Shown: positions 24,981 through 32,972, counted from the first letter of the stretch. The stretch: 39,110 bases of DNA from Clostridium tunisiense TJ (GCF_000300195.1 NZ_AMQH01000017.1:1-39110), one strand, 5' to 3'. Program-made: numbers and translations. The notes: generated by a model not told the origin, from the letters alone.

Positions 24981-25430
24981 CTATTCTTCATATAAGTCTT
25001 TATAAATTATTTTAAACACTTCTAAGGCCTCTTCTATCTTACTTCTAAGCAAAACTTTCTTTTGTGTAAGCTCTTCTAGTCCTGATTCAGTTAACCTATA
25101 AATTTTTTGGGCTTTTTTCTTTGAATCATCCCAACTACCTTCTACATGACCTTGTTTTTCCAGCTTTTTTAGTAGAGGATAAATTCCTCCAGTACTTGGA
25201 AGCCAATATCCATGTGTTCTATCTCCAACCTTATGTGATATATCGTTTCCATTTGTAGGTCCTAAACTTAAAATATACAAAACATAAATAGGAAGTAACC
25301 CTTTTGTAAAAACTTGCCCCACAGCCTCATTTTCTTTTTCAACTTTTCTGAGCTCATTGAGTTTTTTCTTATATTCCTCATATAATTGGCGTTCTTCTTC
25401 TTTTATATCTTTAATATGATGATGACCCAT
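24981..25430 (-). CDS. PadR-family transcriptional regulator
   Basis: 149 residues. After an unusual charged N-terminal 45 (opening M-G-H-H-H-I-K-D) comes the PadR winged helix: L-L-P-I-Y-V-L-Y-I-L then G-x-x-I-S-H-K-V, the G-Y-W-L-P-S-T-G-G-I-Y-P-L-L-K-K-L-E recognition region near 95, and a wing of x-Y-R-L-T-E-S-G-L-E-E-L. A C-terminal helix serves dimerisation. PadR proteins usually repress neighbouring multidrug exporters, and the BmrCD-like operon lies just downstream, although a terminator lies between. It starts 4 bases after degV ends, so the two genes share the promoter at 26314-26343, which is covered by three operator-like repeats. Confidence 0.9.
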   Translation of the reverse strand: MGHHHIKDIKEEERQLYEEYKKKLNELRKVEKENEAVGQVFTKGLLPIYVLYILSLGPTNGNDISHKVGDRTHGYWLPSTGGIYPLLKKLEKQGHVEGSWDDSKKKAQKIYRLTESGLEELTQKKVLLRSKIEEALEVFKIIYKDLYEE

Positions 25431-25434
25431 CTTA

Positions 25435-26283
25435 TTATTCTACCTCGTAGAAAATTACTCCTATAAGTCCTGGTCCTGAATGCACTCCTGAAACCGGACT
25501 CAAGTACCCATGAAAAGTTACGCTATTAACATTTGTCAGAGTTTTAAGTTGTTCAGCTACTTTTTGGGATTCTTCCTCTGCTTCTCCATGAATTATATGA
25601 ATATCATACTTTTTCTTAGATAATTTTTCTTTTGCTATTTCTAACATTCTGTTAATAGATTGTTTTCTTCCTCTAACTTTGTCGTAAGTATAATATACTC
25701 CATTTTTATCAACAGAAATAATAGGCTTAATATTTAAAAGTTCAGCAATTGTACCTGATACCCTACCTATTCTTCCACCTCTTTTTAAATATTCTAAAGT
25801 ACCAACTACAAAGAATAATTCTGTTTTTTCAGTAACTCTTGGAATTTCCTTAACTATTTCTTCAAAATTCATACCTTTTTCAATCATCTTAGCTGCTTCA
25901 ACTATTGGCAAGGCTTCTGCATAAGAAATTGCCTTACTATCATAAACGAAGGACTTAATTTCAGGATGATTTTCGCTAGCTAAGGAAATTGCGTTGTGAA
26001 CTCCTGATAATCCTGAGGATAGAGTAACAATTATAGCATGAGTATAACCTTCACTTTTAAGTTCCTCGTACATATTCTCTATATCTTTCATTGCTGGAAG
26101 AGAAGAAGTAGGTGCTTCAGTCTCTAAAGTATCATACACATACTTTGGCGTTATATCTACTCCATCACTATATTCTCTATCTTTATATATAATTCTAAAA
26201 GGTAGTACCCTTACATTATATCTTTCTTTTAATTCCTTTGTAATATCACTTGCACTATCTGTTACCAAAGCTATTTTTTGCAA
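25435..26283 (-). CDS. DegV-family fatty-acid-binding protein
   Basis: 283 residues of the DegV/FakB type, which bind a fatty acid in the cytosol and present it to a kinase (FakA) in known systems. Visible motifs: V-T-D-S-A-S-D-I at the N-terminus, T-S-L-P-(A) near 65, the T-L-S-S-G-L-S-G loop near 92, G-T-L-E-Y-L-K-R-G-G-R-I near 160, and a C-terminal H-x-G-P-G-L-I-G-V. The start is the TTG at 26283, 7 bases after GGAGG. The open frame continues 20 codons upstream through the promoter and is not used. No fakA is visible in the window. It is co-transcribed with padR. Confidence 0.9.
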   Translation of the reverse strand: MQKIALVTDSASDITKELKERYNVRVLPFRIIYKDREYSDGVDITPKYVYDTLETEAPTSSLPAMKDIENMYEELKSEGYTHAIIVTLSSGLSGVHNAISLASENHPEIKSFVYDSKAISYAEALPIVEAAKMIEKGMNFEEIVKEIPRVTEKTELFFVVGTLEYLKRGGRIGRVSGTIAELLNIKPIISVDKNGVYYTYDKVRGRKQSINRMLEIAKEKLSKKKYDIHIIHGEAEEESQKVAEQLKTLTNVNSVTFHGYLSPVSGVHSGPGLIGVIFYEVE

Positions 26284-26313
26284 AATAATCCCTCCTAGTT
26301 TAACTATGACTTT

Positions 26314-26343
26314 ATTATATATCACTAGTGAGTACATTATCAA
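26314..26343 (-). promoter_or_regulatory. degV-padR promoter
   Basis: Minus strand: -35 TTGATA (26343-26338), an 18-base spacer and -10 TATAAT (26319-26314), about 30 bases before the TTG start. Confidence 0.72.
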
Positions 26344-26365
26344 TAGTGATATATCAATTTTGATA
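26320..26365. promoter_or_regulatory. Three tandem 14-bp near-palindromes over the degV-padR promoter
   Basis: TATCACTAGTGAGT (26320-26333), TATCAATAGTGATA (26338-26351) and TATCAATTTTGATA (26352-26365) all approach TATCA-N4-TGATA. The first lies in the promoter spacer, the second covers the -35 and the third abuts it. The outer arms of the first two also form a perfect 11-bp inverted repeat (26317-26327 with 26344-26354). It is a probable repressor operator. Confidence 0.6.
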
Positions 26366-26471
26366 ACATTTTCTTATTTTTATTATGATTAAAATTTTAT
26401 TAATTTATTCTAAGGAGTCAAACAATCTTTCCTTCATACATTATTACAGATCTTAATAATAAATCTTAACA

Positions 26472-26498
26472 AAGAAAAAAGCCACCAAATGTAGCTTT
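26472..26498 (-). terminator. Terminator after the DUF1450 gene
   Basis: Minus strand: AAAGCTAC / GTGGCTTT (8 bp, one U-G pair) with loop ATTTG, followed by TTTC. It lies about 28 bases past the stop. Confidence 0.65.
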
Positions 26499-26526
26499 TC
26501 ACTAAATAAATTTAAGACATTTAAGA

Positions 26527-26748
26527 CTAGCTAACTATCTCAGCTTTCACTAAATCATAAGCTTCCTCTATATCTTCACTTTCAATTAACTTTCCATCAA
26601 CTCTAACAATGTATTTATACCCACATAAATTGCATACACCAATACACTTGTTTTCTGTAATAACAAAATCTCCATGAAATTCTTTAACTTTCTCCATTAA
26701 TTTTTCATAACCTTCGTTACACATACAAAAACTAACTTTTTTACTCAT
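26527..26748 (-). CDS. DUF1450-like small cysteine protein
   Basis: 73 residues. Cysteines are at 8, 10, 35, 39 and 42, in the pattern C-x3-C-x2-C-G, followed by a V-R-V-D-G-K strand and an acidic helix. This matches the short thioredoxin-like DUF1450 (YuzB type) proteins, for which an iron-sulfur or metal-binding role is suspected but not established to my knowledge. GAGGAGG precedes the ATG. It has its own promoter (26817-26846) and terminator. Confidence 0.75.
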   Translation of the reverse strand: MSKKVSFCMCNEGYEKLMEKVKEFHGDFVITENKCIGVCNLCGYKYIVRVDGKLIESEDIEEAYDLVKAEIVS

Positions 26749-26816
26749 TTATTTCCTCCTCTGGTTAGCACATTGGGATGTTTATCATATTAACCTTTCT
26801 CTCTTTAATCATAGAA

Positions 26817-26846
26817 ATAATACCATGTTAGTATCTAAAATGTAAA
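26817..26846 (-). promoter_or_regulatory. Promoter of the DUF1450 gene
   Basis: Minus strand: -35 TTTACA (26846-26841), an 18-base spacer and -10 TATTAT (26822-26817) with TGG before it, giving an extended -10. Confidence 0.65.
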
Positions 26847-26879
26847 AGAAAGTCTAGGTTATACGTTATTTAATTTTTT

Positions 26880-27629
26880 CTAATTGGTAATAACAAAATA
26901 CATAATAAGCGTAAAGATTTCCACTATCTCATTATTTGCACCTAAGGTGTCTCCACTTAAACCTTCAATCTTTTTTTCACAAAATTTATTAAATAAATAA
27001 GTAACTATGATTGATGTTATTATTAGTAATATAGCTATTTCACCTATAAATAGATAGGTTAATGCTACAGATATGAGTAGAGTAAATATAAAGTTTATAC
27101 CTTTAACCTTACCAATAAATAAATTACCAGTACCTTGAGGTTTTGCGCTTTTCCCTATGTAGGATAAGAATACAATAGAGAATCTGCCAATGATAGGAGC
27201 TGTTATTATAAGTAGTGGAGTAGTATTAATTGTACTGCTTATCAAGGATACCTTTAAAAGTATATTAAACACAATAGCAATACAACCAAAGGCTCCCACT
27301 CTGCTATCCTTCATTATTTCAATGATTTTCTCCTTGCCTCCCTTAAAGGCAAAAAAACCGTCAGCGCAGTCTCCAAATCCATCTAAGTGAAGAGCTCCTG
27401 TGATGATAATGGAAATAAGCACTGCAATTATTGCAAGGGTTAAAGAATTTAATTTAGTTGATAATCCATAGTATACTGCATACTGAAATCCCCCAATAAT
27501 TAGTCCTATGATAGGAAAAAATGGAGTTCCTTCAATGAAGTTCTTATCTTCACAATTTAAGCTTTTGTTTATTGGTATACGGGTAAAAAATTGTATGTAC
27601 AGTAAAAAGTTGTTAACTATATTTTTCAT
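26880..27629 (-). CDS. cobS: Adenosylcobinamide-GDP ribazoletransferase (cobalamin synthase)
   Basis: This membrane enzyme joins alpha-ribazole (phosphate) to adenosylcobinamide-GDP, the last assembly step of the cobalamin nucleotide loop. The 249 residues have about six membrane helices and the family motif L-D-G-F-G-D-C-A-D-G (near 82), followed by the K-D-S-R-V-G-A-F-G segment. GAGGAATAGATT precedes the ATG. It is the last gene of cobC-cobU-cobS, with 18-base gaps. I saw no clear terminator after it. Confidence 0.95.
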   Translation of the reverse strand: MKNIVNNFLLYIQFFTRIPINKSLNCEDKNFIEGTPFFPIIGLIIGGFQYAVYYGLSTKLNSLTLAIIAVLISIIITGALHLDGFGDCADGFFAFKGGKEKIIEIMKDSRVGAFGCIAIVFNILLKVSLISSTINTTPLLIITAPIIGRFSIVFLSYIGKSAKPQGTGNLFIGKVKGINFIFTLLISVALTYLFIGEIAILLIITSIIVTYLFNKFCEKKIEGLSGDTLGANNEIVEIFTLIMYFVITN

Positions 27630-27647
27630 AATCTATTCCTCATTTTT

Positions 27648-28196
27648 CTATTTTAACTTTAATGGTAATCCACAGGCAGTAAAATACACTTCATCACACA
27701 ACTTTGCTATATGTTGATTTGTAAATCCTGCAATATCTCTGTAAATTCTCCCTAATTTGTATTCTGGAACTATCCCACTTCCAACCTCATTAGTAACCAT
27801 GACTAAATTCTTTTTTTCTTCTCTTGCAGCTTTAATTAAATTTGTAAATTGAAGCTTTATTTTGTTCTGAAGTTCATCTGCTTCTTCCATGATCATATTA
27901 TCAAAATCCATATTTTTTTCAAACATTAGATTAGTTACCATTATAGTAACACAATCTAAAAGCACATTATTATGCTTTGTATCCTTTATAACTTTTTCCA
28001 AGTCTTTAAACCCTTCATAAGTTGTCCATTTATTATTTCTTGAATTTATATGTTTATTTATTCTATCTCTCATTTCCTCGTCTGTAATTATTGCTGTCGC
28101 AATATATAGTACATCATCCGTATCTTTAAAAAGATTTTCAGCAAAGGTACTTTTACCACTTCTACTTCCGCCTGTTACTAAAGTAATTTTGTTCAT
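27648..28196 (-). CDS. cobU: Adenosylcobinamide kinase / adenosylcobinamide-phosphate guanylyltransferase
   Basis: This cytosolic bifunctional enzyme phosphorylates adenosylcobinamide and then activates it with GTP. The 182 residues open with the P-loop G9-G-S-R-S-G-K-S16. H49, in R-I-N-K-H-I, matches the histidine that is guanylylated in CobU, and V-T-N-E-V-G-S-G-I-V near 132 is the conserved core motif. AGGAGGATTTATA precedes the ATG. It sits between cobC and cobS in one operon. Confidence 0.95.
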   Translation of the reverse strand: MNKITLVTGGSRSGKSTFAENLFKDTDDVLYIATAIITDEEMRDRINKHINSRNNKWTTYEGFKDLEKVIKDTKHNNVLLDCVTIMVTNLMFEKNMDFDNMIMEEADELQNKIKLQFTNLIKAAREEKKNLVMVTNEVGSGIVPEYKLGRIYRDIAGFTNQHIAKLCDEVYFTACGLPLKLK

Positions 28197-28214
28197 TATA
28201 AATCCTCCTATATT

Positions 28215-28802
28215 TTAACAATGAGTAATAGAATCAATATATAAATTTCCATACTCATATTTAATTATTGCAAGATCACAGTTTTTGCACCCAAAGCCCC
28301 AAAACAAATCTAAGTTACCTCCAAGAACATAACTATATATAGCTCTCATTGCTCCACTGTGTGAAACTATTAAAACATTATCATACTTTTTTTCTAAAAG
28401 ATCACCCATAAAGCTACTAATCCTTTTATATAACTGAATGTAACTCTCCCCATTTGGAGGAGCAAATTCTTTCCAGTTGTCTTTCCACATTTCACATTCT
28501 GTTGGGTACAGTCTTAAAAGCTCACTGTAACTTTTCCCTTCAAAGTCCCCAAAATCAACTTCCATAAGCCTCTTATCCTCTTGAATCTTTAAATCCCTTA
28601 AAGGACTTATTATATCCAAAGTTTCTTTAGTTCTTTTTGCAGGACTTACATAAACACAATCAAAGACTATACTCTTCAAGTTCTCCTTCATCTTATATGC
28701 TTGAAATATTCCTTCCTCATTTAAACTACAGTCTATTGATCCATAATAAGTGTTTTTTTCATTTTGCTGAGACTTTCCATGTCTTAATAAATAAATATCC
28801 AT
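28215..28802 (-). CDS. cobC: Alpha-ribazole phosphatase-type histidine phosphatase
   Basis: 195 residues of the histidine phosphatase superfamily. The catalytic R7-H8-G9-K is at the N-terminus, where most relatives read R-H-G-E/Q, and the second catalytic histidine is in V-S-H-S-G-A near 145. M-E-V-D-F-G-D-F-E-G-K-S-Y near 80 is typical of CobC. Its place ahead of cobU and cobS supports removal of the 5'-phosphate of alpha-ribazole phosphate; on sequence alone it could be another small-molecule phosphatase. GGGTGGTGATAATT precedes the ATG. No cobalamin riboswitch signature was seen in the 150-base leader. An imperfect 8-bp inverted repeat lies near 28886-28907. Confidence 0.85.
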   Translation of the reverse strand: MDIYLLRHGKSQQNEKNTYYGSIDCSLNEEGIFQAYKMKENLKSIVFDCVYVSPAKRTKETLDIISPLRDLKIQEDKRLMEVDFGDFEGKSYSELLRLYPTECEMWKDNWKEFAPPNGESYIQLYKRISSFMGDLLEKKYDNVLIVSHSGAMRAIYSYVLGGNLDLFWGFGCKNCDLAIIKYEYGNLYIDSITHC

Positions 28803-28946
28803 TAATTATCACCACCCTATTATCTCATATCCTATATTACTTTTATTTTTATTAAAACTCAATAATAAATTTTTAAACTGAAAATTCAAAGGACATTTCC
28901 ATTGAACTTTGTTATATTCTTATCTCAAATGCCAATAAAGTCTTAT

Positions 28947-28987
28947 GAAAAATAAAAGAAAGTCTTTATTTTGCAATAAAAACTTTC
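28947..28987 (-). terminator. znuA terminator
   Basis: Minus strand: a 13-bp stem (28975-28987 with 28958-28970) with one G-U pair and loop GCAA, followed by TTTTATTTTTC. Confidence 0.88.
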
Positions 28988-29026
28988 TCTACATACTAGG
29001 TTAATATAATTTTTTATTTTGTAAGT

Positions 29027-29956
29027 TTATTTTAAACTATTGTATATAGTTTCTACATTGTATTTCATAGCTTCTACAAAAGTTTTACTTTCCTCATTGC
29101 TATGAAGAGTATATATTTTCTCAGTTTTGCCCTTTACTTCTCTTGCCAAAGTTTCAGAAATTTCAGGACTTACTAGAGTCTCTGTAAAAATAACTTTAAC
29201 ATTATTCTTCTTTACATAACTTACAAGTTCCTCCAGTTTCTTAGGAGATGGTTCCCCTTCTGCAAAAACATCTTCTATACTATTTTGTTCTAAACCTAAA
29301 TCTTTACAAAGATAACCAAAAGTTGCATGCCCTGTAACAAAACTTTTATTAGAAAGTTTCTCAAACTTTTGTTTATAAGTATTCAATATATCATTCATCG
29401 AAGCTTCAAAAGCTTTATAATTTTCTTCATAGTAGCTTTTATTATCTGGATCCACCTTTACTAAGGCCTCCATTATGTTCTTTCCTTGGATTTTAGAGGA
29501 TTCTATACCTAGCCATGTATGTGGGTCATATTCCCCATGTTCCTCGTCATTTCCTTCTTCTTTTTCTTCTCCATGTTCTTCAGCTTTTAATAGTTCCACA
29601 CCCTTTGATGCATCTACAAGCTGAAGATTAGAATTTTTTATAGACTTAAGAACCTTATCACTCCAGCTCTCCATTCCAGCTCCGTTTATAACAAAAATAT
29701 CTCCTTGTTCTATATTTACCATATCTTTAGCTTTTGGCTCAAAATCATGTGGCTCTGCACCTTCTGGCACCACATTATAAATTTCTACTTTATCTTTTCC
29801 TATTTCATCTACTAGGGACTTCATTCCATAGAATGAGGTTACTACCTTTACTTTCCCTGAATCATTACTAGTTTTCACCACTTTATTATTGCTACAACCT
29901 ATAAAGGTTGTCATAACCATTATAACTAATATAGATATTAATGTCCTTTTTTTCAT
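29027..29956 (-). CDS. znuA: Zinc ABC transporter substrate-binding lipoprotein
   Basis: 309 residues of the metal-binding cluster A-I family. The signal peptide ends in a lipobox (F-I-G-C21), so the protein is lipid-anchored outside the membrane. Metal-binding histidines are H70 (E-P-H-D), H146 (D-P-H-T-W) and H210 (T-G-H-A). A His/Glu-rich loop at about 124-143 is the mark of zinc rather than manganese binders. The zinc permease and ATPase are encoded divergently. AAAGGAG precedes the ATG. The promoter lies at 29997-30025, and the 15-bp box at 29973-29987 sits between promoter and ribosome site, which predicts repression by a zinc-sensing Fur-family protein. Confidence 0.93.
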   Translation of the reverse strand: MKKRTLISILVIMVMTTFIGCSNNKVVKTSNDSGKVKVVTSFYGMKSLVDEIGKDKVEIYNVVPEGAEPHDFEPKAKDMVNIEQGDIFVINGAGMESWSDKVLKSIKNSNLQLVDASKGVELLKAEEHGEEKEEGNDEEHGEYDPHTWLGIESSKIQGKNIMEALVKVDPDNKSYYEENYKAFEASMNDILNTYKQKFEKLSNKSFVTGHATFGYLCKDLGLEQNSIEDVFAEGEPSPKKLEELVSYVKKNNVKVIFTETLVSPEISETLAREVKGKTEKIYTLHSNEESKTFVEAMKYNVETIYNSLK

Positions 29957-29972
29957 AAATACACTCCTTTAT

Positions 29973-29987
29973 TGCAATTAATTTGCA
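29973..29987. promoter_or_regulatory. Putative Zur box 1 (znuA side)
   Basis: TGCAATTAATTTGCA is 15 bp of 7-1-7 symmetry with one mismatched pair. It covers the first transcribed bases of znuA, just downstream of its -10. Confidence 0.6.
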
Positions 29988-29996
29988 TCTAGTACT

Positions 29997-30025
29997 ATTA
30001 TAGTTTCTTTTACTTATAATGTAAA
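29997..30025 (-). promoter_or_regulatory. znuA promoter
   Basis: Minus strand: -35 TTTACA (30025-30020), a 17-base spacer and -10 TATAAT (30002-29997). Confidence 0.75.
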
Positions 30026-30043
30026 TATTTTTTTAAAAATTAA

Positions 30044-30058
30044 TGCAAATCATTTGCA
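30044..30058. promoter_or_regulatory. Putative Zur box 2 (znuCB side)
   Basis: TGCAAATCATTTGCA is a perfect 7-1-7 palindrome. It overlaps the TTGCAA -35 of the znuCB promoter. Confidence 0.65.
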
Positions 30059-30083
30059 ATATCTTATATTTTTATTATATAAT
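30054..30083 (+). promoter_or_regulatory. znuCB promoter
   Basis: -35 TTGCAA (30054-30059), an 18-base spacer and -10 TATAAT (30078-30083). The leader would be about 105 bases. Other AT-rich hexamers downstream could also serve. Confidence 0.55.
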
Positions 30084-30195
30084 CATTAAGTAACTATTAT
30101 CAAATAATGTATAATTTATTCATTATCTAGATAACTTACTTAATAAATTTGTTTTATTTGGACATTATTGTAATATACATGAAAGGAGTACGTGT

Positions 30196-30849
30196 ATGAT
30201 TGAAGTGAATAACATTTCTTTTTCTTATAATAATACAAGGCCCTACCTTATTGATAATCTATACTTTACTCTTCCAACAGGTAGTTATGTATCCGTTATT
30301 GGTGAGAACGGTAGTGCTAAAACCACATTAATTAAACTTATGGTTGGGATATTAAAGCCTATTAAGGGCTCTATTAATATAAAGTCATCTAGTATTGGAT
30401 ATGTTCCGCAAAAATTAGATAATTTTAATTCACAATTTCCTATAACAGTCTATGAAGTTTTAAATACTCACAGAAAAATTTTAAAAATTAAAGATAAAAC
30501 CTGTATTACAGATGCATTAAAATCTGTGGGGATGTTAGATTATACTAATAGTCTTATTGGAAACTTATCTGGTGGCCAACAACAAAAGGTTTTTATTGCT
30601 AAAGCATTGATTGGTGATAGGGATATACTTATACTAGATGAACCCTCTACAGGTGTAGATAATAAAAGTATGAAGGAAATTTATAATATCATCACACATT
30701 TGAATAAGAATCATGGCATTACTGTGGTTTCCATAGAGCATAACTTAGATACTGCTATTAAAAATTCTTCTCATATTTTAAGTATGGAAAATGGTAGTGG
30801 TACGCTCTATCCCTTAGATGAGTATTTAAATAACCATCATATAATTTAA
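30196..30849 (+). CDS. znuC: Zinc ABC transporter ATP-binding protein
   Basis: 217-residue cytosolic ATPase of the metal ABC family. The P-loop is G36-E-N-G-S-A-K-T43; Ala before the lysine is common in this subfamily. The signature is L-S-G-G-Q-Q-Q-K, the Walker B is I-L-I-L-D-E-P, and the switch histidine is in I-E-H-N. It powers import through ZnuB of metal delivered by ZnuA. AAAGGAGTACGTGT precedes the ATG. znuB starts 14 bases after its stop. Expression should follow zinc supply through the box at 30044. Confidence 0.93.
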   Translation: MIEVNNISFSYNNTRPYLIDNLYFTLPTGSYVSVIGENGSAKTTLIKLMVGILKPIKGSINIKSSSIGYVPQKLDNFNSQFPITVYEVLNTHRKILKIKDKTCITDALKSVGMLDYTNSLIGNLSGGQQQKVFIAKALIGDRDILILDEPSTGVDNKSMKEIYNIITHLNKNHGITVVSIEHNLDTAIKNSSHILSMENGSGTLYPLDEYLNNHHII

Positions 30850-30863
30850 GTTGGAGGTTGTAA

Positions 30864-31658
30864 ATGTTTCAATATGAATTTATGCAAAATGCTTTTTTAG
30901 CAGGAGTTTTTATATCTATACTTTGCCCCTTAGTTGGAGTTTTTTTAGTTCTTAAACGCTATTCCATGATGGGTGACACTTTAGCTCATTCATCTTTTGC
31001 AGGAGTTGCTATCGGCTTAGTTTTTGGGTTTAATCCAATAGTATCTTCTTTTATTTTTACAAGTATATGTGGTGTGTTAATAGAATACTTAAGAGATTAT
31101 TATAAAAAGTATGCAGAACTTATTCTTTCAATAATCTTGACCTTCAGTATCGGTGTTGGCATTACACTTATCAGTACTGGAAAAACTGGTGGAAATGTTA
31201 ATACTTTTTTATTTGGAAGTATTCTTACTGTAACTAAAAATGATTTAGTTACTATGCTTATTCTTAGCATACTTTCAATAATATTACTCTCAACCCTATA
31301 TCACAAGCTTATTTATATAACTTTTGATGAAGAAGGTGCCAAGGTGGCAGGAATAAATGTTAAGCTAATTAATTATATTTTTGCTCTATTAGTTGGAGCA
31401 ACTATTTCTGTTTCTATACGTATTATGGGGATTTTAGTAATGTCTTCTATGATAGCACTTCCAGTTGCAGCTGCTTTACAGCTTAATAGAGGTTTTAAAG
31501 ACACTTTATTACTATCATTACTATTTGGATTTATTGACATCATCACTGGCTTAATTTTATCTTATTATATTAACTGTGCTCCTGGTGGAACCATTGCACT
31601 AGTTTCTGTATTTGTTCTTGTTTTTGTTATTGCTTTTAAAAAAGTCATAATTAAATAA
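30864..31658 (+). CDS. znuB: Zinc ABC transporter permease
   Basis: 264-residue integral membrane protein of the ABC-3 family with about eight helices. The conserved L-K-R-Y-S-M-M-G-D-T-L-A-H-S (near 26) and V-A-G-I-N (near 160) segments mark the metal-uptake permeases. TTGGAGGTTGTAA precedes the ATG. It is the last gene of znuCB, and a strong terminator follows at 31663. Confidence 0.93.
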   Translation: MFQYEFMQNAFLAGVFISILCPLVGVFLVLKRYSMMGDTLAHSSFAGVAIGLVFGFNPIVSSFIFTSICGVLIEYLRDYYKKYAELILSIILTFSIGVGITLISTGKTGGNVNTFLFGSILTVTKNDLVTMLILSILSIILLSTLYHKLIYITFDEEGAKVAGINVKLINYIFALLVGATISVSIRIMGILVMSSMIALPVAAALQLNRGFKDTLLLSLLFGFIDIITGLILSYYINCAPGGTIALVSVFVLVFVIAFKKVIIK

Positions 31659-31662
31659 AAGC

Positions 31663-31698
31663 TCCCCTTAAAGGATATAAACTTTAAGGGGATTTTTC
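31663..31698 (+). terminator. znuCB terminator
   Basis: TCCCCTTAAAG (31663-31673) pairs perfectly with CTTTAAGGGGA (31682-31692), loop of 8, followed by TTTTTCTTTT. Confidence 0.9.
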
Positions 31699-31764
31699 TT
31701 TTATATAACTATTTAATTGTTATATCAAGATAAATCATATCTTAATTTTTTTAATTCTGAAGAC

Positions 31765-31911
31765 CTATTTATTAGGGTTTCCATCTAATTCATCATAATG
31801 TGGTTTTATTTTCTCGTCTCCTCTATTATTCTGATTTTTATGAAGCCTTTGCCTTCTCTCACCCTTTTGCATTCCTTGATTTTCTTTATGTTGCTTATTT
31901 GTTTCCGTCAT
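31765..31911 (-). CDS. 48-residue charged small protein
   Basis: The start is the ATG at 31911, 8 bases after AAAGGAG; an ATG at 31917 in the same frame is too close to that site. The product is highly polar (K, E, Q, N, R) with no cysteine, signal peptide or membrane segment. It opens M-T-E-T-N-K-Q-H-K-E-N and ends in K-P-H-Y-D-E-L-D-G-N-P-N-K. It is probably unfolded alone. The strong ribosome site, purine-rich coding strand and clear stop support a real gene. Size and composition recall small acid-soluble or other spore-core proteins, but I cannot place it in a family. It lies between znuB and trmB, on the strand opposite to znuB. Confidence 0.65.
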   Translation of the reverse strand: MTETNKQHKENQGMQKGERRQRLHKNQNNRGDEKIKPHYDELDGNPNK

Positions 31912-32283
31912 TTTCATCTCTCCTTTCATGAAAATTATTTTTTGCCTAAAGAGAGAATTCTATACAATATAATAGAAATATACCTGTTACATTAACCTCT
32001 AAGTTATTCTTAATTTCATAATGACATACTATGTTTTTTAAGATGAGTATTTACTTTATTCCCTGCTGAAAATTTTAAAGTAACCAAAGTAGTCATATAC
32101 AAATCAAATAGTACCTTTATTTTCCCATAAATAAAACTTCATAATTATCTAGATTTTTTTATATTGTGTCATGTGAGTTGATTATTATTTATTTTCCCAC
32201 AGGTCTATTGTTGAAAATAAAAATACCCATTAGACTGCACACTCTCTAATAGGTATTTTAAAATGCTTTAATTTTAAATAATT
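31912..32283. other. Intergenic stretch upstream of the 48-residue protein gene
   Basis: 372 AT-rich bases. They hold the trmB terminator (32220-32259) and, presumably, the promoter of the small gene at 31765. No further gene with a ribosome site was found on either strand. Confidence 0.5.
32220..32259 (-). terminator. trmB terminator
   Basis: Minus strand: a 15-bp stem AAAATACCTATTAGA / TCTAATGGGTATTTT with one U-G pair and a 10-base loop, followed by TATTTTC. Confidence 0.85.
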
Positions 32284-32952
32284 CTAATCTGACACAACTA
32301 GCTTTGCAACTAAGAACATAGTTTTCATTCCCATAGAAGTAAATTTAGCTTCATATTCAGTAACCACATTATTCTCAAAGCCACTATAGTGAAGGTTATA
32401 GGTTAAAAAGTTTATTTCAAAACCACTTTCTTTAAAGTAATTAATAGAATCCTCAAATAAACCGGTATCATCAGTTTTAAACCAAACTTCACCACCTAGT
32501 TTTAAAAACTTTTTATATTGTTCTAAAAACTTTGTGTGAGTTAATCTTCTTTTGTTATGTCTTTCCTTGGGCCAAGGATTACAGAAATTAATATATATTT
32601 TAGAGATTTCATCCTTTGCAAAAACATTATCAATAAGCATTATATTTAGTGGCATTAGTCTTACATTAATATCCTTATCTTGAAGTTTCTCCTCTGCTCT
32701 AAGCTTTTTAACTTTTCTTAAAGCATTAACTAGAACTTCATCCTTTAAATCTATACCTACATAATTGATATTAGGATTTTGCCTTGAGCGCTGCGCTATA
32801 TGTCCTCCCATGCCACAACCTAACTCTAAGTGTATCTCGTTATTGTTTTCAAAGTTTTCATTCCACTTCCCCATATGATTATATTGGTCAGTTATAACAA
32901 TATGGCTTGCTTCCATTTCTGGTCTTGCCCAATGTTTTTTTCTTAAACGCAT
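32284..32952 (-). CDS. trmB: tRNA (guanine-N7-)-methyltransferase
   Basis: 222-residue SAM-dependent enzyme that methylates G46 of tRNA. The SAM site is E-L-G-C-G-M-G-G-H near residue 43, D-L-K near 68, and the family motif [16 protein letters not shown] near 125 is complete. It starts 20 bases after the site-2 protease gene ends, so the two are co-transcribed. AGGAGTAGAAACTTT precedes the ATG. Confidence 0.95.
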   Translation of the reverse strand: MRLRKKHWARPEMEASHIVITDQYNHMGKWNENFENNNEIHLELGCGMGGHIAQRSRQNPNINYVGIDLKDEVLVNALRKVKKLRAEEKLQDKDINVRLMPLNIMLIDNVFAKDEISKIYINFCNPWPKERHNKRRLTHTKFLEQYKKFLKLGGEVWFKTDDTGLFEDSINYFKESGFEINFLTYNLHYSGFENNVVTEYEAKFTSMGMKTMFLVAKLVVSD

Positions 32953-32972
32953 AAAGTTTCTACTCCTCTTGT

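Noticed and set aside
31798..31995. 65-codon plus-strand frame after znuB
   Set aside because: No ribosome site, and opposed by the better supported 48-residue gene at 31765-31911.
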